Below are positions 26,489 through 36,547 of a stretch of 64,000 nt of DNA, one piece after another (the stretch's first letter is position 1; each line of letters starts with the position of its first letter). The stretch covers positions 186,001 to 250,000 of the forward strand of contig NZ_STGJ01000002.1 in assembly GCF_004919095.1 (NCBI RefSeq), given 5' to 3'. Below the pieces are notes generated by a model, which was not told where the DNA came from, did not search any database, and saw nothing but the letters and a program-made list of their open reading frames with translations. The DNA is from Crenobacter intestini (GTDB taxonomy: Bacteria; Pseudomonadota; Gammaproteobacteria; Burkholderiales; Chromobacteriaceae). The translations under genes and the position numbers were made by a program.

Positions 26489-26519
26489 AAGCCCTGCGTG
26501 CACCGTACGCAGGGCTTGT
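26489..26519 (+). terminator. Intrinsic terminator after fadH
   Basis: An 11-bp stem AAGCCCTGCGT / ACGCAGGGCTT with a 7-nt loop and a TGTCTTTA tail. A second GGCGGGC-CTT-GCCCGCC hairpin lies just before it at 26461-26477. It also lies at the end of the convergent TlpA gene and may serve both. Confidence 0.7.
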
Positions 26520-26539
26520 CTTTATCCTGCTGCCGCGGT

Positions 26540-27037
26540 TTACAGCCTCGGTTCGACCGCGTCCCTGAGGTTCTGCTCGGAGAGCTTGCCGGTCAAGCGC
26601 GCGACCACGCGGCCCTCGCGGTCGAGTACCACCGTGAACGGCAGGCCGCCCGCCTGGTTGCCCAGGGAGCGCATCAGCGCGAGGGTGTCGGCGTTGCCGA
26701 CCAGGATCGGGTAGCGCACGCCCAGCGTGCGCGCCATCGCCGCCGCGCTCTTGGCGTCTTCCAGCGCGATGCCGACCACTTCGCCGCCTTTGCCCTGCCA
26801 GCGACCGCGCAGCCGCTCGAGCAGCGGCATTTCCTCGCGGCAAGGCGCGCACCAGCTCGCCCAGAAATTCACCACGACAACCTTGCCGCGGTAGTCGGCG
26901 AGCGTCTGCGTCTTCCCTGCAAGGGTGGCGAACGGCGTGCCGGTCAGCGCCGACGCGTGCGCGGCGGGGGCAGCGAGCGCCAGCAGCGAAGACAGCAGGA
27001 TTGCCAGTGGCAACAATCGTTTCGTTTTTCCAACCAT
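26540..27037 (-). CDS. TlpA-family thiol:disulfide oxidoreductase
   Basis: A 165-residue exported thioredoxin-like protein. A signal peptide (about 1-28, ending AAHASA) is followed by a thioredoxin fold with the active site [16 protein letters not shown] (Cys near residues 63 and 66) and the cis-Pro loop [13 protein letters not shown] near 131. Such proteins reduce disulfides in the periplasm, often for cytochrome c maturation. It is convergent with fadH and divergent from the PfkB kinase gene. A second TlpA-like protein with a different active site is at 40447-40929. Confidence 0.88.
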   Translation of the reverse strand: MVGKTKRLLPLAILLSSLLALAAPAAHASALTGTPFATLAGKTQTLADYRGKVVVVNFWASWCAPCREEMPLLERLRGRWQGKGGEVVGIALEDAKSAAAMARTLGVRYPILVGNADTLALMRSLGNQAGGLPFTVVLDREGRVVARLTGKLSEQNLRDAVEPRL

Positions 27038-27139
27038 GGTGACTATCTTGTCCTATACGGGAGTGTCGGCGCACCGGCCCGTCTGGCCGGCCAAAGCTGT
27101 CGTGTTAGAATCGCCGATTGATTTTGCTGCGGAGTGAGC

Positions 27140-28105
27140 ATGGCCATCCTAGTCTGCGGGGCGATCGCCTACGATACCCTGTTTTCGTTCGAAGACCGCT
27201 TCGACAGCCAGATCCTGCCCGACCAGTTGCACAAGATCTCGACCACCTTCCTCGCGCCGACCATGCGCCGCGAGTTCGGCGGGCCGGCCGGCAATATCGC
27301 GTACAGCCTCGCCATGCTCGGCGAGAAGCCCATCCTGATGGGCGCGGTCGGCGAGGACTTCGCGCCCTACCGCCAGCACCTGAAGCACTTCGGCGTCGAC
27401 GACCGCTTCGTGAAGGTGATCCCCGGCCAGTATACCCCGCAATGTTTCGGCATCGCCGACCGTGACGGCAACCAGCTGATGGCGTTCCACCCCGGCGCGA
27501 TGAATTACGGCGACAGCAACCATATCGCCGACGTGCCCGACGCGGTCGACGTCGCCATCCTGTCGCCGGGCGGGCGCGCGGCCTTCCTGCAGCACTCGCG
27601 CGAACTTCACGCGGCGGGCATCCCCTTCGTGTTCGACCCGGGCCAGGAGCTGCCGCTGCTGTCGGCCGACGAGATCCGCGAGATCGTCGAGATGGCGAGC
27701 TACCTCGCGATCAACGACTACGAGAGCGAGCTGATCCGCGAGCGCGCCGGGCTGACCCTGGACATGCTGCGCGCACAGGTGAAGGCGCTGATCGTCACCC
27801 GTGGCTCCAAGGGCGCCGAGATCTACGCCGACGACAGCGTGCACCTGATCCCGCGCGTGCAGATGGACGCGCCGCCGATCGACCCGATGGGCTGCGGCGA
27901 CGCCTTCCGCGCCGGCCTTCTGTACGGCATCCGCCACGGCCTCGACTGGCGGGTGACCGGGCGGCTCGCCAACGTGATCGGCGCGATCAAGGTCACCAGC
28001 AACGGCCCGCAGAACCATTTCTTCGACTGGGGCAGGCTCTCCGAGCTGTACCTCGCGAGTTACGGCGAGGCCCTGCCGCTGCCGCAGGGGATGGCCGGCG
28101 CTTGA
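27140..28105 (+). CDS. PfkB-family carbohydrate/adenosine kinase
   Basis: A 321-residue soluble kinase of the ribokinase/PfkB family. The N-terminal signature FGGPAGNIAYSLAMLGEKP (about 49-67) and the C-terminal catalytic motif DPMGCGDAFRAGLLYG (about 249-264, catalytic Asp in GCGD) are present. The sequence resembles bacterial proteins annotated as adenosine kinase, which would fit a purine-rich window, but sugar substrates are possible. The ATG at 27140 was chosen over a GTG at 27134 because GGAG precedes it at suitable spacing. Confidence 0.85.
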   Translation: MAILVCGAIAYDTLFSFEDRFDSQILPDQLHKISTTFLAPTMRREFGGPAGNIAYSLAMLGEKPILMGAVGEDFAPYRQHLKHFGVDDRFVKVIPGQYTPQCFGIADRDGNQLMAFHPGAMNYGDSNHIADVPDAVDVAILSPGGRAAFLQHSRELHAAGIPFVFDPGQELPLLSADEIREIVEMASYLAINDYESELIRERAGLTLDMLRAQVKALIVTRGSKGAEIYADDSVHLIPRVQMDAPPIDPMGCGDAFRAGLLYGIRHGLDWRVTGRLANVIGAIKVTSNGPQNHFFDWGRLSELYLASYGEALPLPQGMAGA

Positions 28106-28165
28106 AGTGCGCGGCCGGCGTCCCCATCATCACAAGATTACAAATGACTGATCGATGGTAAAGCC

Positions 28166-29446
28166 ATGCCCGTACCGCATCTGACCACCGCCTTGCAGGG
28201 GCCCCTGCTCGAACTTGAGCGCCGCATCCTCGCCGCGCAGCCGCAGATCGAGCACTGGTTCAGGACCCGCTGGAACCAGCATGCGACCCCGTTCTACGGC
28301 TCGGTGGATCTGAGGAACAGCGGCTTCAAGCTGGCACCGGTCGACATGAACCTGTTTCCCGGCGGCTTCAACAACCTGAACCCGGAGTTCCTGCCGCTGG
28401 CGGTGCAGGCCGCGCAAAGCGCGGTCGACAAGGTGTGCCCGGAGGCGCGCAGCCTGCTGCTGATCCCAGAGAACCACACCCGCAATACCTACTACCTGCA
28501 GAACGTCGCGACGCTGGTGCATATCTTCGAGCAGGCCGGCCTCAAGGTGCGCGTCGGCACGCTGAACCCTGAAGTGACCGCGCCCGCCGAGCTGGCCACC
28601 GCCAGCGGCGGCACGCTGACCGTCGAGCCCATCGTGCGCGCGGGCAACCGCCTGAAGCTCGCGGACGGTTTCGACCCCTGCGTCGTGCTGCTCAACAACG
28701 ACCTGTCGGCCGGCATCCCGCCGCTGTTGGAAAACCTCGAGCAGTCGCTGTTGCCGCCCTTGCACGCGGGCTGGGCGGTGCGCCGCAAGTCCAACCACTT
28801 CGCCGCGTACGACGAGGTCGCGAGCGAGTTCGCCGAGCTGATCTCGATCGACCCGTGGACGATCAACCCCTATTTCGAGCAGTGCTCCGGCCTCGACTTC
28901 CACTCGCGCCAGGGCGAGGAGGCGCTGGCGGCGACCGTCGACGGGATGCTGGCGAAGATCCGCGCCAAGTACGCCGAGCACGGCATCGAGCAGGAACCCT
29001 TCGTGATCGTCAAGGCCGACGCCGGCACCTACGGCATGGGCGTGATGAGCGTGAAGAAGGGCGAGGAGGTGATCGGCCTCAACCGCAAGGCGCGCAACAA
29101 GATGTCGGTGGTGAAGGAAGGGCTGGAAGTCTCCGAGGTCATCGTGCAAGAAGGCGTGTACACCTTCGAGACGGTCAACGAGGCGGTCGCCGAGCCGGTG
29201 GTCTACATGATGGACCGCTACGTGATCGGCGGCTTCTACCGCGTGCATACCGGCCGCGGCATCGACGAGAACCTCAACGCACCGGGCATGCACTTCGTGC
29301 CGCTGACCTTCGAGTGTCCGTGCCTGCCGGACAAGCAGGGCGCGCCCGATTGCCCGCCCAACCGCTTCTACGCCTACGGCGTGATCGCCCGCCTCGCGCT
29401 GTTGGCCGCGGCGCTCGAACTCGAGGCGACCGACCCGGACGCCTGA
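28166..29446 (+). CDS. gshA: Glutamate-cysteine ligase (PF08886 type)
   Basis: A 426-residue enzyme for the first step of glutathione synthesis, of the proteobacterial family distinct from E. coli GshA. Landmarks include [23 protein letters not shown] near residue 44, [14 protein letters not shown] near 106, [12 protein letters not shown] near 210 and [13 protein letters not shown] near 287 (ATP-grasp-like). Length is normal. gshB follows after a 61-nt gap that contains a GGCCGGC...GCCGGCC hairpin with no T-run. The pair should supply cytoplasmic glutathione. The start ATG has only a weak ribosome-binding site. Confidence 0.93.
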   Translation: MPVPHLTTALQGPLLELERRILAAQPQIEHWFRTRWNQHATPFYGSVDLRNSGFKLAPVDMNLFPGGFNNLNPEFLPLAVQAAQSAVDKVCPEARSLLLIPENHTRNTYYLQNVATLVHIFEQAGLKVRVGTLNPEVTAPAELATASGGTLTVEPIVRAGNRLKLADGFDPCVVLLNNDLSAGIPPLLENLEQSLLPPLHAGWAVRRKSNHFAAYDEVASEFAELISIDPWTINPYFEQCSGLDFHSRQGEEALAATVDGMLAKIRAKYAEHGIEQEPFVIVKADAGTYGMGVMSVKKGEEVIGLNRKARNKMSVVKEGLEVSEVIVQEGVYTFETVNEAVAEPVVYMMDRYVIGGFYRVHTGRGIDENLNAPGMHFVPLTFECPCLPDKQGAPDCPPNRFYAYGVIARLALLAAALELEATDPDA

Positions 29447-29507
29447 GGCGCCCCAACCCTGCGGCCGGCCATGGCGCCGGCCCGTGCTCCCTATTGCGAG
29501 ACCTGAC

Positions 29508-30455
29508 ATGCGCATCCTGTTCATCGCTGACCCGCTCGAGACCTTCAAAACCTACAAGGACACCACCTTCGCGATGATGGAGGCCGCGCACGCGCGCGGG
29601 CATGCCTTCTCGTTTGCCGAGGCGGGCGACCTGTCTGTCGAGGGCGGCCGCGTGCTGGTCGACGCCAGCAGCGTCACCCTGACCGGCGAGGAGACGGCGT
29701 GGTTCCGCAAGGAGCCGGCACAGCGGCTGCCGCTGTCCGCGTTCAACTGCGTGGTGATGCGCAAGGACCCGCCGTTCGACCTCGAGTACCTGTACGCGAC
29801 CCAGCTCTTCACGCTGGCCGAGCAGCAGGGCGTGAGGGTGTTCACCAGCGGGCAGGCGCTGCGCGACTTCAACGAGAAGCTCGCTATCCTCAAGTTTGCC
29901 GAGTGGACCGCGCCGACGCTGGTCACCAGCAGCGCGTCCCGCATCAAGGCCTTCGTGCGCCAGCACCTGGACGTGATCGTCAAGCCGCTGGACGGCATGG
30001 GTGGCGCCGGCATCTTCCGCCTGCGCCCGGACGACGCCAACCTCAACGTGATCCTGGAGACCATCACCGGCCACGACACGCGCACGGTGATGGCGCAGCG
30101 CTACATCCCCGAGATCCGCGACGGCGACAAGCGCGTGCTGGTGATCGACGGCGTGCCGGTCGACTACTGCCTCGCGCGCATCCCGGCGGTCGGCGAGACG
30201 CGCGGCAACCTCGCCGCCGGCGGCCGTGGCGAGGCGCGCCCCTTGTCGGCGCGCGACCGCGCGATCGCCGAGGCGGTCGGCCCCGAGCTCAAGCGCCGCG
30301 GCATCCTGCTGGCCGGGCTCGACGTGATCGGCGACTACCTGACCGAGGTCAACGTGACGAGCCCGACCTGTTTCCGCGAGATCATGGACCAGACCGGCCT
30401 CGATGTGGCCGGCCTGTATATCGACGCGCTGGAGCGCGCCTGCGCCGGCGCATGA
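29508..30455 (+). CDS. gshB: Glutathione synthetase GshB
   Basis: A 315-residue ATP-grasp enzyme that adds glycine to gamma-glutamylcysteine. It has [17 protein letters not shown] at the start, [17 protein letters not shown] near residue 81, [17 protein letters not shown] near 149 and a C-terminal [13 protein letters not shown] near 284 that carries metal ligands. Full length. Its stop overlaps the apbE start (ATGA). It sits directly after gshA, so the two steps are co-expressed. Confidence 0.96.
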   Translation: MRILFIADPLETFKTYKDTTFAMMEAAHARGHAFSFAEAGDLSVEGGRVLVDASSVTLTGEETAWFRKEPAQRLPLSAFNCVVMRKDPPFDLEYLYATQLFTLAEQQGVRVFTSGQALRDFNEKLAILKFAEWTAPTLVTSSASRIKAFVRQHLDVIVKPLDGMGGAGIFRLRPDDANLNVILETITGHDTRTVMAQRYIPEIRDGDKRVLVIDGVPVDYCLARIPAVGETRGNLAAGGRGEARPLSARDRAIAEAVGPELKRRGILLAGLDVIGDYLTEVNVTSPTCFREIMDQTGLDVAGLYIDALERACAGA

Positions 30456-31486
30456 GGGCGCTGGCGCTCGCCGCGCTCTTGTTGCTGTCGGCGTGCGGCG
30501 CGCGCGAGCCGTACCGGCAGGAGGCGTACGCCTTCGGCACCCGCATCGAGGTGACGGTCGACGGCGTGCCCGAGGCCGACGCGCGCCGTGCGGTCGGCAG
30601 CGTGCTCGCCGACCTCGACGCGCTGCACAAGCGGCTGCACGCGTGGCAGCCGGGTTCCGAAATCGTTGCGATCAACGACGCGTTCGCGCGCGGCGAGCCG
30701 GCGCCGGTGAGCGCCGACCTCGCCGACCTGCTTGTGCGCTCGCGCGCGCTTGAGGCGGCGTCCGACGGGCTCTTCTCGCCGGCGATCGGCCGCCTGGTCA
30801 GGTTGTGGGGCTTTCACGCCGACAATTACGCGCCGGTCACGCCAGGCGCCGCCGAGCTTGCCGCGCTGGTCGGCGCCAAACCGCGCCTCTCAGACGTCAC
30901 CGTGCAGGGCGGGCGCATCACCAGCAGCAAGCCGCAGGTCGCGCTCGACTTGGGCGGCGTCGCCAAGGGCTGGGCGCTCGAGCGCGCGTACGCGCGCCTC
31001 AAGGCGGCCGGCGTGCGCTCGGCGCTCGTCAATATCGGCGGCAACGTGATCGCGCTGGGGCAGAAGGCCGACGGTTCGCCGTGGACGGTCGGCATCCGCC
31101 ACCCGCGCCGCAACGAGGCGATGGCCAGCGTCGAGCTCTCCGACGGCGAGGCGATCGGTACCTCGGGCGACTACCAGCGCTACTTCGAGGTGGGCGGCGC
31201 CCGGCATTGCCATCTGGTCGACCCGCGCGACGGCAATACCGGCTGCGCGCTGCAGGCGGCGACCGTGCTCGCGTCGGGCGCGGGCGCCGGCTTGAAGTCG
31301 GACGCGGCGAGCAAGCCGCTCTATTTTGCCGGGCCGAAGCAGGCGGCAGGCTACGCCCGGCGCATGGGCGTGCGTGATATCCTGCTGGTCGACGGTGCCG
31401 GCGAAGCCTGGCTGTCGCCTTCCTTCGCGCGCCGCATCCACTGGCTGGTCAAACCCGCCGTCGTCCATACGCTGGAACAACCATGA
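30452..31486 (+). CDS. apbE: FAD:protein FMN transferase ApbE (lipoprotein)
   Basis: A 344-residue envelope enzyme that attaches FMN covalently to threonine in proteins such as NqrB, NqrC or RnfG. The signal peptide ends in the lipobox LLSACG (Cys near residue 14). Conserved blocks are [41 protein letters not shown] near residue 168, and [11 protein letters not shown] near 254. It is coupled at both ends by ATGA overlaps to gshB and dgkA. Its flavin-bearing client is outside the window. Confidence 0.93.
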   Translation: MRALALAALLLLSACGAREPYRQEAYAFGTRIEVTVDGVPEADARRAVGSVLADLDALHKRLHAWQPGSEIVAINDAFARGEPAPVSADLADLLVRSRALEAASDGLFSPAIGRLVRLWGFHADNYAPVTPGAAELAALVGAKPRLSDVTVQGGRITSSKPQVALDLGGVAKGWALERAYARLKAAGVRSALVNIGGNVIALGQKADGSPWTVGIRHPRRNEAMASVELSDGEAIGTSGDYQRYFEVGGARHCHLVDPRDGNTGCALQAATVLASGAGAGLKSDAASKPLYFAGPKQAAGYARRMGVRDILLVDGAGEAWLSPSFARRIHWLVKPAVVHTLEQP

Positions 31487-31863
31487 AGTCCGACTCCACC
31501 AGCCCGTTCAAGGGCAAAAGCGGCGTGCGCCGCCTGATCAACGCCTTCGGCTACTCGCTCGCGGGCTATGCCGCCGCCTTCCGCCACGAGGCCGCGTTCC
31601 GCCAGCTCGCCCTGCTCGCGCTGGTGCTGTTGCCGGCGGCCTTCGTGTTTGACGTCAGCCGGGCCGAGCGCGCGCTGATGGTCGCCAGCGTGCTGCTGAC
31701 GCTGGTGATCGAGCTGTTCAATTCGGCGATCGAGGCGGCGGTCGACCACACCTCGCTCGAGCGCCACCCGCTGGCCGGCCGCGCCAAGGACATGGGCAGC
31801 GCCGCCCAGCTGACCGGCCTCGCCATCGTCGCCGCCGTGTGGGGGCTGATCCTCTTGGGCTGA
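31483..31863 (+). CDS. dgkA: Diacylglycerol kinase DgkA
   Basis: A 126-residue inner-membrane enzyme that phosphorylates diacylglycerol back to phosphatidic acid. It has an N-terminal amphipathic part and three membrane helices. The catalytic motif VIELFNSAIEAAVDH lies near residue 72, with RAKDMGSAAQ near 100. Length matches the family. The start overlaps the apbE stop by 4 nt. It should recycle diacylglycerol released during membrane-derived glucan or LPS modification. Confidence 0.95.
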   Translation: MKSDSTSPFKGKSGVRRLINAFGYSLAGYAAAFRHEAAFRQLALLALVLLPAAFVFDVSRAERALMVASVLLTLVIELFNSAIEAAVDHTSLERHPLAGRAKDMGSAAQLTGLAIVAAVWGLILLG

Positions 31864-31932
31864 ACGCGGCTCTTGCCATCGGCATGGCGGGCGGCTTAGG
31901 CTGACCGTGACCGATCCAAGAGGAGTTTGCCC

Positions 31933-32778
31933 ATGTACCAGACCCTGATCAGCGGCGCTGACCTGCTCGTCCTGCAGGCCGGTGCCACCCCGGCGCTGCT
32001 GCTCGACTGCCGCTTCCAGCTGGCCGACCCGGGCTACGGTGCGCGCGCGTACGCAGATGGCCACCTGCCCGGCGCGCACTACCTGCACCTCGATGACGAC
32101 CTCTCCGGCAGCAAGACCGGCCGTAACGGCCGCCACCCGCTGCCCGAGCTGGCCACGCTCGCCGCGCGCCTCGCCGCGCTTGGCGTCGGCGACGGGCAGC
32201 AGGTGGTCGCCTACGACGACGCCGGCGGCATGTTCGCCGCGCGCGCGTGGTGGCTCCTGCGCCTCATGGGCCACGCCGAGGTCGCGGTGCTCGACGGCGG
32301 CGTCGCCACCTGGCTGGCGGCGGGCGGTGCGCTCGAAACAGGGGAACCGGCGGCGCAACGCGCCGTGTTCAGCCGGCGCGCACCGCTGGAGGGGACGGTG
32401 TCGTGTGCCGCGGTGCTGGACAACCTCGCCGCGCCTGCCTTCGTAGTGGTCGACGCGCGCGGCGCCGACCGCTTCGCCGGGCAGAACGAGACCATCGACC
32501 CGGTTGCCGGCCATATCCCCGGCGCGCGCAACCGGCCGTTCATGCAGAACCTTGACGCCGACGGCCGCTTCAAGGCGCCGGAAACGCTCGCAGCCGAGTG
32601 GCGGCAGCTGTTTGCCGGCGTGCCGGCCGAGGCCGTCGTCCACCAGTGCGGCAGCGGGGTGACCGCCTGCCACAACCTGCTCGCGCTGGCGCACGCGGGG
32701 CTGCCCGGTGGCCGGCTGTACCCGGGGTCGTGGAGCGAATGGTGCAGCGATCCGGGCCGCCCCGTCGAGGCGGGCTGA
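31933..32778 (+). CDS. Sulfurtransferase (3-mercaptopyruvate/thiosulfate, two rhodanese domains)
   Basis: A 281-residue protein with two rhodanese domains. The inactive N-terminal one has LLDCRF and HLPGAHYLHLDDDLSG; the catalytic C-terminal one has VVDARGADRFAG, HIPGARNRPF and the active loop HQCGSGVTACHN near residue 238. The CGSGVT loop is the form found in 3-mercaptopyruvate sulfurtransferases (SseA-like), while thiosulfate rhodaneses usually have CRKGVT. The ATG at 31933 follows AGGAG closely. It appears to be a single gene. Confidence 0.92.
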   Translation: MYQTLISGADLLVLQAGATPALLLDCRFQLADPGYGARAYADGHLPGAHYLHLDDDLSGSKTGRNGRHPLPELATLAARLAALGVGDGQQVVAYDDAGGMFAARAWWLLRLMGHAEVAVLDGGVATWLAAGGALETGEPAAQRAVFSRRAPLEGTVSCAAVLDNLAAPAFVVVDARGADRFAGQNETIDPVAGHIPGARNRPFMQNLDADGRFKAPETLAAEWRQLFAGVPAEAVVHQCGSGVTACHNLLALAHAGLPGGRLYPGSWSEWCSDPGRPVEAG

Positions 32779-32851
32779 CGCGCACCGGCTTTGCATTCCG
32801 CGCGGTTTCGCCTATCCCGTATGGATGCAGGTGTAGACCACGGAGGCAGGC

Positions 32852-34072
32852 ATGCTCAAGACCTTGTTGCGGTCCTTGTTCGCCGGGCTTAACGGGCCGC
32901 GGCCGTTCGCCGTCGCGTACTGGGACGGCGACCATATCCTCTACGGGCAGGGCGAGCCCGCTTTCACGCTGCGCTTCACGCGCGAACCCGACGGCGCGCC
33001 GGACGAGCCGGTCGTCTATCTGGGCGAATGCTATATGGACGGCACGCTCGAGATCGACGGCTCGTGGGACGCGCTGCTCTCCACGCTGGTCGCCGGCTCC
33101 GCCACGCTGATGGGGCGCGGCACCGGCAAGGCGCTGGGCTGGCTGGGCGAGAAGCTCGCCGCGCGGCGCGAGCGGCAAAGCCGCAACGTGCGCCACCACT
33201 ACGATATCGGCAATGACTTCTACCGGCTGTGGCTGGACGAGACGCTGACCTACTCTTGCGCGTACTTCCGCACGCCGGACGACACGCTGGAGACCGCGCA
33301 GCGCAACAAGGTCGCGCTGTGCCTGGACAAGCTGGGGGTCGGCGCAGGCACCCGCCTGCTCGACATCGGCTGCGGTTGGGGCGAGATGGCGATCGCCGCC
33401 GCACGCCGCGGCGCGCGGGTGGTCGGCATCACGCTGTCGGCCGAGCAATGTACGGGGGCCTGCGACCGGGTCGCGGCAGCCGGGCTTGCCGACCGCGTCG
33501 ACATCCGCCTGCAGGACTACCTCGACCTCGACGGCAACGTCGAGCGTTTCGACCGGGTGGTCAGCGTCGGCATGTTCGAGCATGTCGGCCGCGGCCACCA
33601 CGGTGACTTCTTCGCGCGCGCAAGCGAGGTGCTGGAGGACGGCGGGCTGATGCTGCTGCACACCATCACCGGGCCGGAGACGCGCGAGACCAACCCGTGG
33701 ATAGAGAAGTACATCTTCCCCGGCGGCTACATCCCGGCGCCGGAGACGCTGGTGTCGGCGCTGCCGGCGCACCGCTTCCAGCTCGTGCACATGGAGAGCC
33801 TGCGCCTGCACTACGCGCAGACCCTGCAGTGCTGGCTGCGCCGCTACAAGGCGGTGACGCCGCAGGTGCTCGCGATGTTCGACACGCGTTTCGAGCGCAT
33901 GTGGACCATGTACCTGCGCGGCTCGTCGGCCGCCTTCCGCGCGGGCGACCTCGACATCCACCAGTTGCTGGCCTCCAAGGGCAACAACAACACCCTGCCG
34001 CGCGACTGGGGCTATCTGTACGGTGGCGGCGCGCCGCTAAGCTGGGCGGGGGCCGCCGATTCGCCGGGCTAA
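32852..34072 (+). CDS. cfa: Cyclopropane-fatty-acyl-phospholipid synthase
   Basis: A 406-residue SAM-dependent enzyme that converts unsaturated acyl chains in membrane lipids to cyclopropanes, usually on entry to stationary phase or acid stress. The N-terminal lipid-binding domain is followed by NVRHHYDIGNDFYRLWLDE near residue 113 and the SAM site LLDIGCGWGEMAIAAARRGA near 168. MFEHVGRGHHGDFF and the C-terminal FPGGYIPAP follow. The stop overlaps the convergent hydrolase gene by 3-4 nt. Confidence 0.94.
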   Translation: MLKTLLRSLFAGLNGPRPFAVAYWDGDHILYGQGEPAFTLRFTREPDGAPDEPVVYLGECYMDGTLEIDGSWDALLSTLVAGSATLMGRGTGKALGWLGEKLAARRERQSRNVRHHYDIGNDFYRLWLDETLTYSCAYFRTPDDTLETAQRNKVALCLDKLGVGAGTRLLDIGCGWGEMAIAAARRGARVVGITLSAEQCTGACDRVAAAGLADRVDIRLQDYLDLDGNVERFDRVVSVGMFEHVGRGHHGDFFARASEVLEDGGLMLLHTITGPETRETNPWIEKYIFPGGYIPAPETLVSALPAHRFQLVHMESLRLHYAQTLQCWLRRYKAVTPQVLAMFDTRFERMWTMYLRGSSAAFRAGDLDIHQLLASKGNNNTLPRDWGYLYGGGAPLSWAGAADSPG

Positions 34073-34674
34073 CCCAGTATCAGCTGCTGCAGCAGCTTCT
34101 GGCCGGCCGGCCAGGCGCCGAGCCCGGCGGTGTCGCCCAGATGCCCGGCTTCGCCCGCGTCGATCAGGCGCGCGCCCCAGTGCCCGGCCATGGCGGTAGC
34201 CTCGGCGAACGGGCAGAACGGGTCGTTGCGGCTGGCGACGACGATGGCCGGGCAAGGCAGGCGCTGCAGGCGCGGCGCGTCAAAACCGCTGAAAGGCATC
34301 AAGGGGGTGCCGGCGGGCACCACCCCGGCGTCCGAGGCGGCCTCGTCCAGGATCGGCAGCGCGGGCGGCGCGACCAGCAACAGGCCGTGCGCGCGCCTGC
34401 GCTCGGCAAGCGGGAGCGACAGCACCCAGTCGACGGCCGTGTGGCAGCCAAGGCTGTGCGCGGCGACCACCACCCGCCCCGGGCTGGCAGCGATGGTGGC
34501 GGTGAGCGCCGCGAGCCACGCTGCGCGCTCGGGGGCGAACCAGTCGGGCATTTCGGCGCGGCAGGCGAGCGGGTAGCCCTTCTCCCAGCGCGTCTGCCAG
34601 TGCTGCGCGCCCGAACTGCCCCAGCCAGGTGCGGTGACGAGGAACACCTCGTCGTCTTCGATCAGGCCGAACAT
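34069..34674 (-). CDS. Serine hydrolase of the RBBP9/YdeN family
   Basis: A 201-residue alpha/beta hydrolase. It begins FLVTAPGWGSSGAQHWQTRWE, has the nucleophile elbow VVAAHSLGCHTAV (Ser near residue 79), a late Asp in SRNDPFCPF near 150 and the His in GEAGHLGD near 177, completing the triad. The family's natural substrates are poorly known. The start at 34674 overlaps the end of the exonuclease III gene by 13 nt, so translation is probably coupled; no strong ribosome-binding site is visible. Confidence 0.85.
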   Translation of the reverse strand: MFGLIEDDEVFLVTAPGWGSSGAQHWQTRWEKGYPLACRAEMPDWFAPERAAWLAALTATIAASPGRVVVAAHSLGCHTAVDWVLSLPLAERRRAHGLLLVAPPALPILDEAASDAGVVPAGTPLMPFSGFDAPRLQRLPCPAIVVASRNDPFCPFAEATAMAGHWGARLIDAGEAGHLGDTAGLGAWPAGQKLLQQLILG

Positions 34675-35450
34675 GGCAGCGTGTATTCGTAGTCGACGAT
34701 CAAGGGCGCGTGGTCGGAGAACTTCTCGCCCTTGTACACGCTGGCCGCGCGCGCCTTGTCCATCATCGACGGCGAGACCACGTGGTAGTCGATCCGCCAG
34801 CCGACGTCCTTTGCGTAGGCCTGGCCGCGGTTGCTCCACCAGGTGTAGCCGGGCGTGTCCGGGTGCAGCGTGCGCCACACGTCGCGCCAGCCGACGTGGC
34901 TGAACAACTCGCCGATCCACGCGCGCTCCTCGGGCAGGAAGCCCGAATTCTTCAGGTTGCCCTTCCAGTTCTTCAGGTCGATCTCGTTGTGCGCGATATT
35001 CCAGTCGCCGCAGATCACCACGTCGCGACCCTCGGCGATCAACTGGGTGAGGTGGGGCAGGAACACGTCGAGGAAGTCGAACTTCACCTGCTGGCGCTCG
35101 TCCGAGCTCGAGCCCGAGGGCAGGTAGAGCGAGATCACGGTCAGGCGGCCGAAATCCAGCCTGAGGTAGCGGCCCTCGGCGTCGATCCAGTCGACACCCA
35201 GGCCTTCGATCACGGCGTCGGGCGCATGGCGGGTGTAGACGCCGACGCCGCTGTAGCCCTTCTTTTCCGCGTAGTGGAAGTAGCCGGTCAGCCCGTCGGG
35301 CGCGCGCATGCGCTCGGAGAGGTCGCCGGCCTGTGCCTTGAGTTCCTGCACGCAGACGATGTCGGCCGGTTCGCGGACCAGCCAGTCGAAAAAGCCCTTC
35401 TTATCGGCGGAGCGGATGCCGTTGAGGTTGGCGCTGATGACGCGGAGCAA
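34662..35450 (-). CDS. xthA: Exodeoxyribonuclease III
   Basis: A 262-residue AP endonuclease/3'-5' exonuclease for base excision repair. Conserved blocks are ISANLNGIRSADKKGFFDWL, DIVCVQELKAQ (metal Glu), YLPSGSSSDERQQ, ICGDWNIAHNEIDLKN (about 143-158) and the final FSDHAPLIVDY with the catalytic His. Length is typical of ExoIII-like enzymes. It is divergent from pyrE, a 73-nt gap apart. Confidence 0.94.
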   Translation of the reverse strand: MLRVISANLNGIRSADKKGFFDWLVREPADIVCVQELKAQAGDLSERMRAPDGLTGYFHYAEKKGYSGVGVYTRHAPDAVIEGLGVDWIDAEGRYLRLDFGRLTVISLYLPSGSSSDERQQVKFDFLDVFLPHLTQLIAEGRDVVICGDWNIAHNEIDLKNWKGNLKNSGFLPEERAWIGELFSHVGWRDVWRTLHPDTPGYTWWSNRGQAYAKDVGWRIDYHVVSPSMMDKARAASVYKGEKFSDHAPLIVDYEYTLPCSA

Positions 35451-35523
35451 GGGGGTCTCCCGTGGTATGCTTGCCGCCGTTTGGCCGCAAGGCTGTGGAT
35501 AGAATTCAGAACGAGGGGTTTAT

Positions 35524-36168
35524 ATGAGCGATTTCCGCCAGGATTTCATCCGTTTCGCACTCGACAAGCAAGTGCTGAAGTTCGGTGAGTTCGTGACCAA
35601 GGCCGGCCGTCTGTCGCCGTATTTCTTCAACGCGGGCCTGTTCAACGACGGCGCGAGCACGCTCGCGCTGTCGCGTTTCTACGCGAAGTCCATCCTCGCC
35701 TCCGGCGTCGAGTTCGACATGCTGTTCGGGCCGGCGTACAAGGGCATCATCCTCGCCGCCGCCACCTCGATGGCGCTGGCCGAGGAAGGCCGCAACGTGC
35801 CGTTCGCGTACAACCGCAAGGAAGCCAAGGACCACGGCGAGGGCGGCACCCTAGTCGGCGCGCCGCTGAAGGGCCGCGTGCTGATCATCGACGACGTGAT
35901 CAGCGCAGGCACTTCGGTGCGCGAGTCGGTCGAGCTGATCCGCAAGGCCGGCGCCGAGCCTGCCGGCGTCGCCATCGCGCTTGACCGCATGGAGCGCGGC
36001 ACCGGCGCGCTGTCCGCGGTGCAGGAAGTCTCGCAGCAGTACGGCCTGCCGGTGGTCGCGATCGCCACCCTGAAAGACCTGATGACCTTCATCGACGGTA
36101 GCGAGGCGCTCGCGGCGCACCGCGCGGCGGTCAAGGCCTACCGCGACACCTACGGCGTCGACGCCTGA
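35524..36168 (+). CDS. pyrE: Orotate phosphoribosyltransferase
   Basis: A 214-residue enzyme of pyrimidine synthesis that joins orotate to PRPP. Conserved elements are GRLSPYFFNAGLFNDG near residue 27, MLFGPAYKGIILAAATSMAL near 68, the AYNRKEAKDHGEGG loop near 97 and the PRPP-binding motif RVLIIDDVISAGTSV near 118. Full length. The ATG follows GAGGGG. The adjacent exonuclease III gene is divergent, so the promoter must lie in the short space at 35451-35523. Confidence 0.96.
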   Translation: MSDFRQDFIRFALDKQVLKFGEFVTKAGRLSPYFFNAGLFNDGASTLALSRFYAKSILASGVEFDMLFGPAYKGIILAAATSMALAEEGRNVPFAYNRKEAKDHGEGGTLVGAPLKGRVLIIDDVISAGTSVRESVELIRKAGAEPAGVAIALDRMERGTGALSAVQEVSQQYGLPVVAIATLKDLMTFIDGSEALAAHRAAVKAYRDTYGVDA

Positions 36169-36172
36169 GCCT

Positions 36173-36493
36173 TCAGTTGGCCGCCTGCTTCGCCTGCCAC
36201 GCGGCGTCGAGGCGGGTGGCCGCTTCCCTGAGCGTGGCGTCGCTGGCGGCTGCCGCGCCCTGCGCGGCGGCCAGTTCACCCTCCGCTTTTTGCAATAGCG
36301 CCTGCGCGTCGATCACGCGTGCTTCGGCCATGCGGCGGGCTTCCTGGGCGGCGGCGAGCCGCTTCTGGTTGGCCGAGTGCTGGCTGTCGGCCTGCTGGTA
36401 CGCCATCTGCGCGGAGAGCAAGGCCTGGTTGGTGCCGGCAAGGCAGGGCAGGGTGGCGAGCGCGAAAAGCGCGGCGGCGAGCGGTCGGGTCAT
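36173..36493 (-). CDS. Small exported coiled-coil protein of unknown function
   Basis: A 106-residue protein with a signal peptide (MTRPLAAALFALATLPCLAG, cleavage near residue 20). The rest is one long Ala/Gln/Glu-rich helix with heptad spacing (LSAQMAYQQADSQHSANQKR... LLQKAEGELAAAQ), expected to form a periplasmic coiled coil. There are no cysteines in the mature part. It is convergent with pyrE (4 nt apart) and not part of an operon. No family was recognised. Confidence 0.7.
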   Translation of the reverse strand: MTRPLAAALFALATLPCLAGTNQALLSAQMAYQQADSQHSANQKRLAAAQEARRMAEARVIDAQALLQKAEGELAAAQGAAAASDATLREAATRLDAAWQAKQAAN

Positions 36494-36547
36494 GCGTGTA
36501 GGGTTCCTTGTATTATTCCTGCAAGCTTAACAGCCGCCGGCGCAAAC

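Noticed and set aside
29460-29485. GGCCGGC / GCCGGCC hairpin between gshA and gshB
   Set aside because: There is no T-run and the genes are a natural operon; it was not called a terminator.
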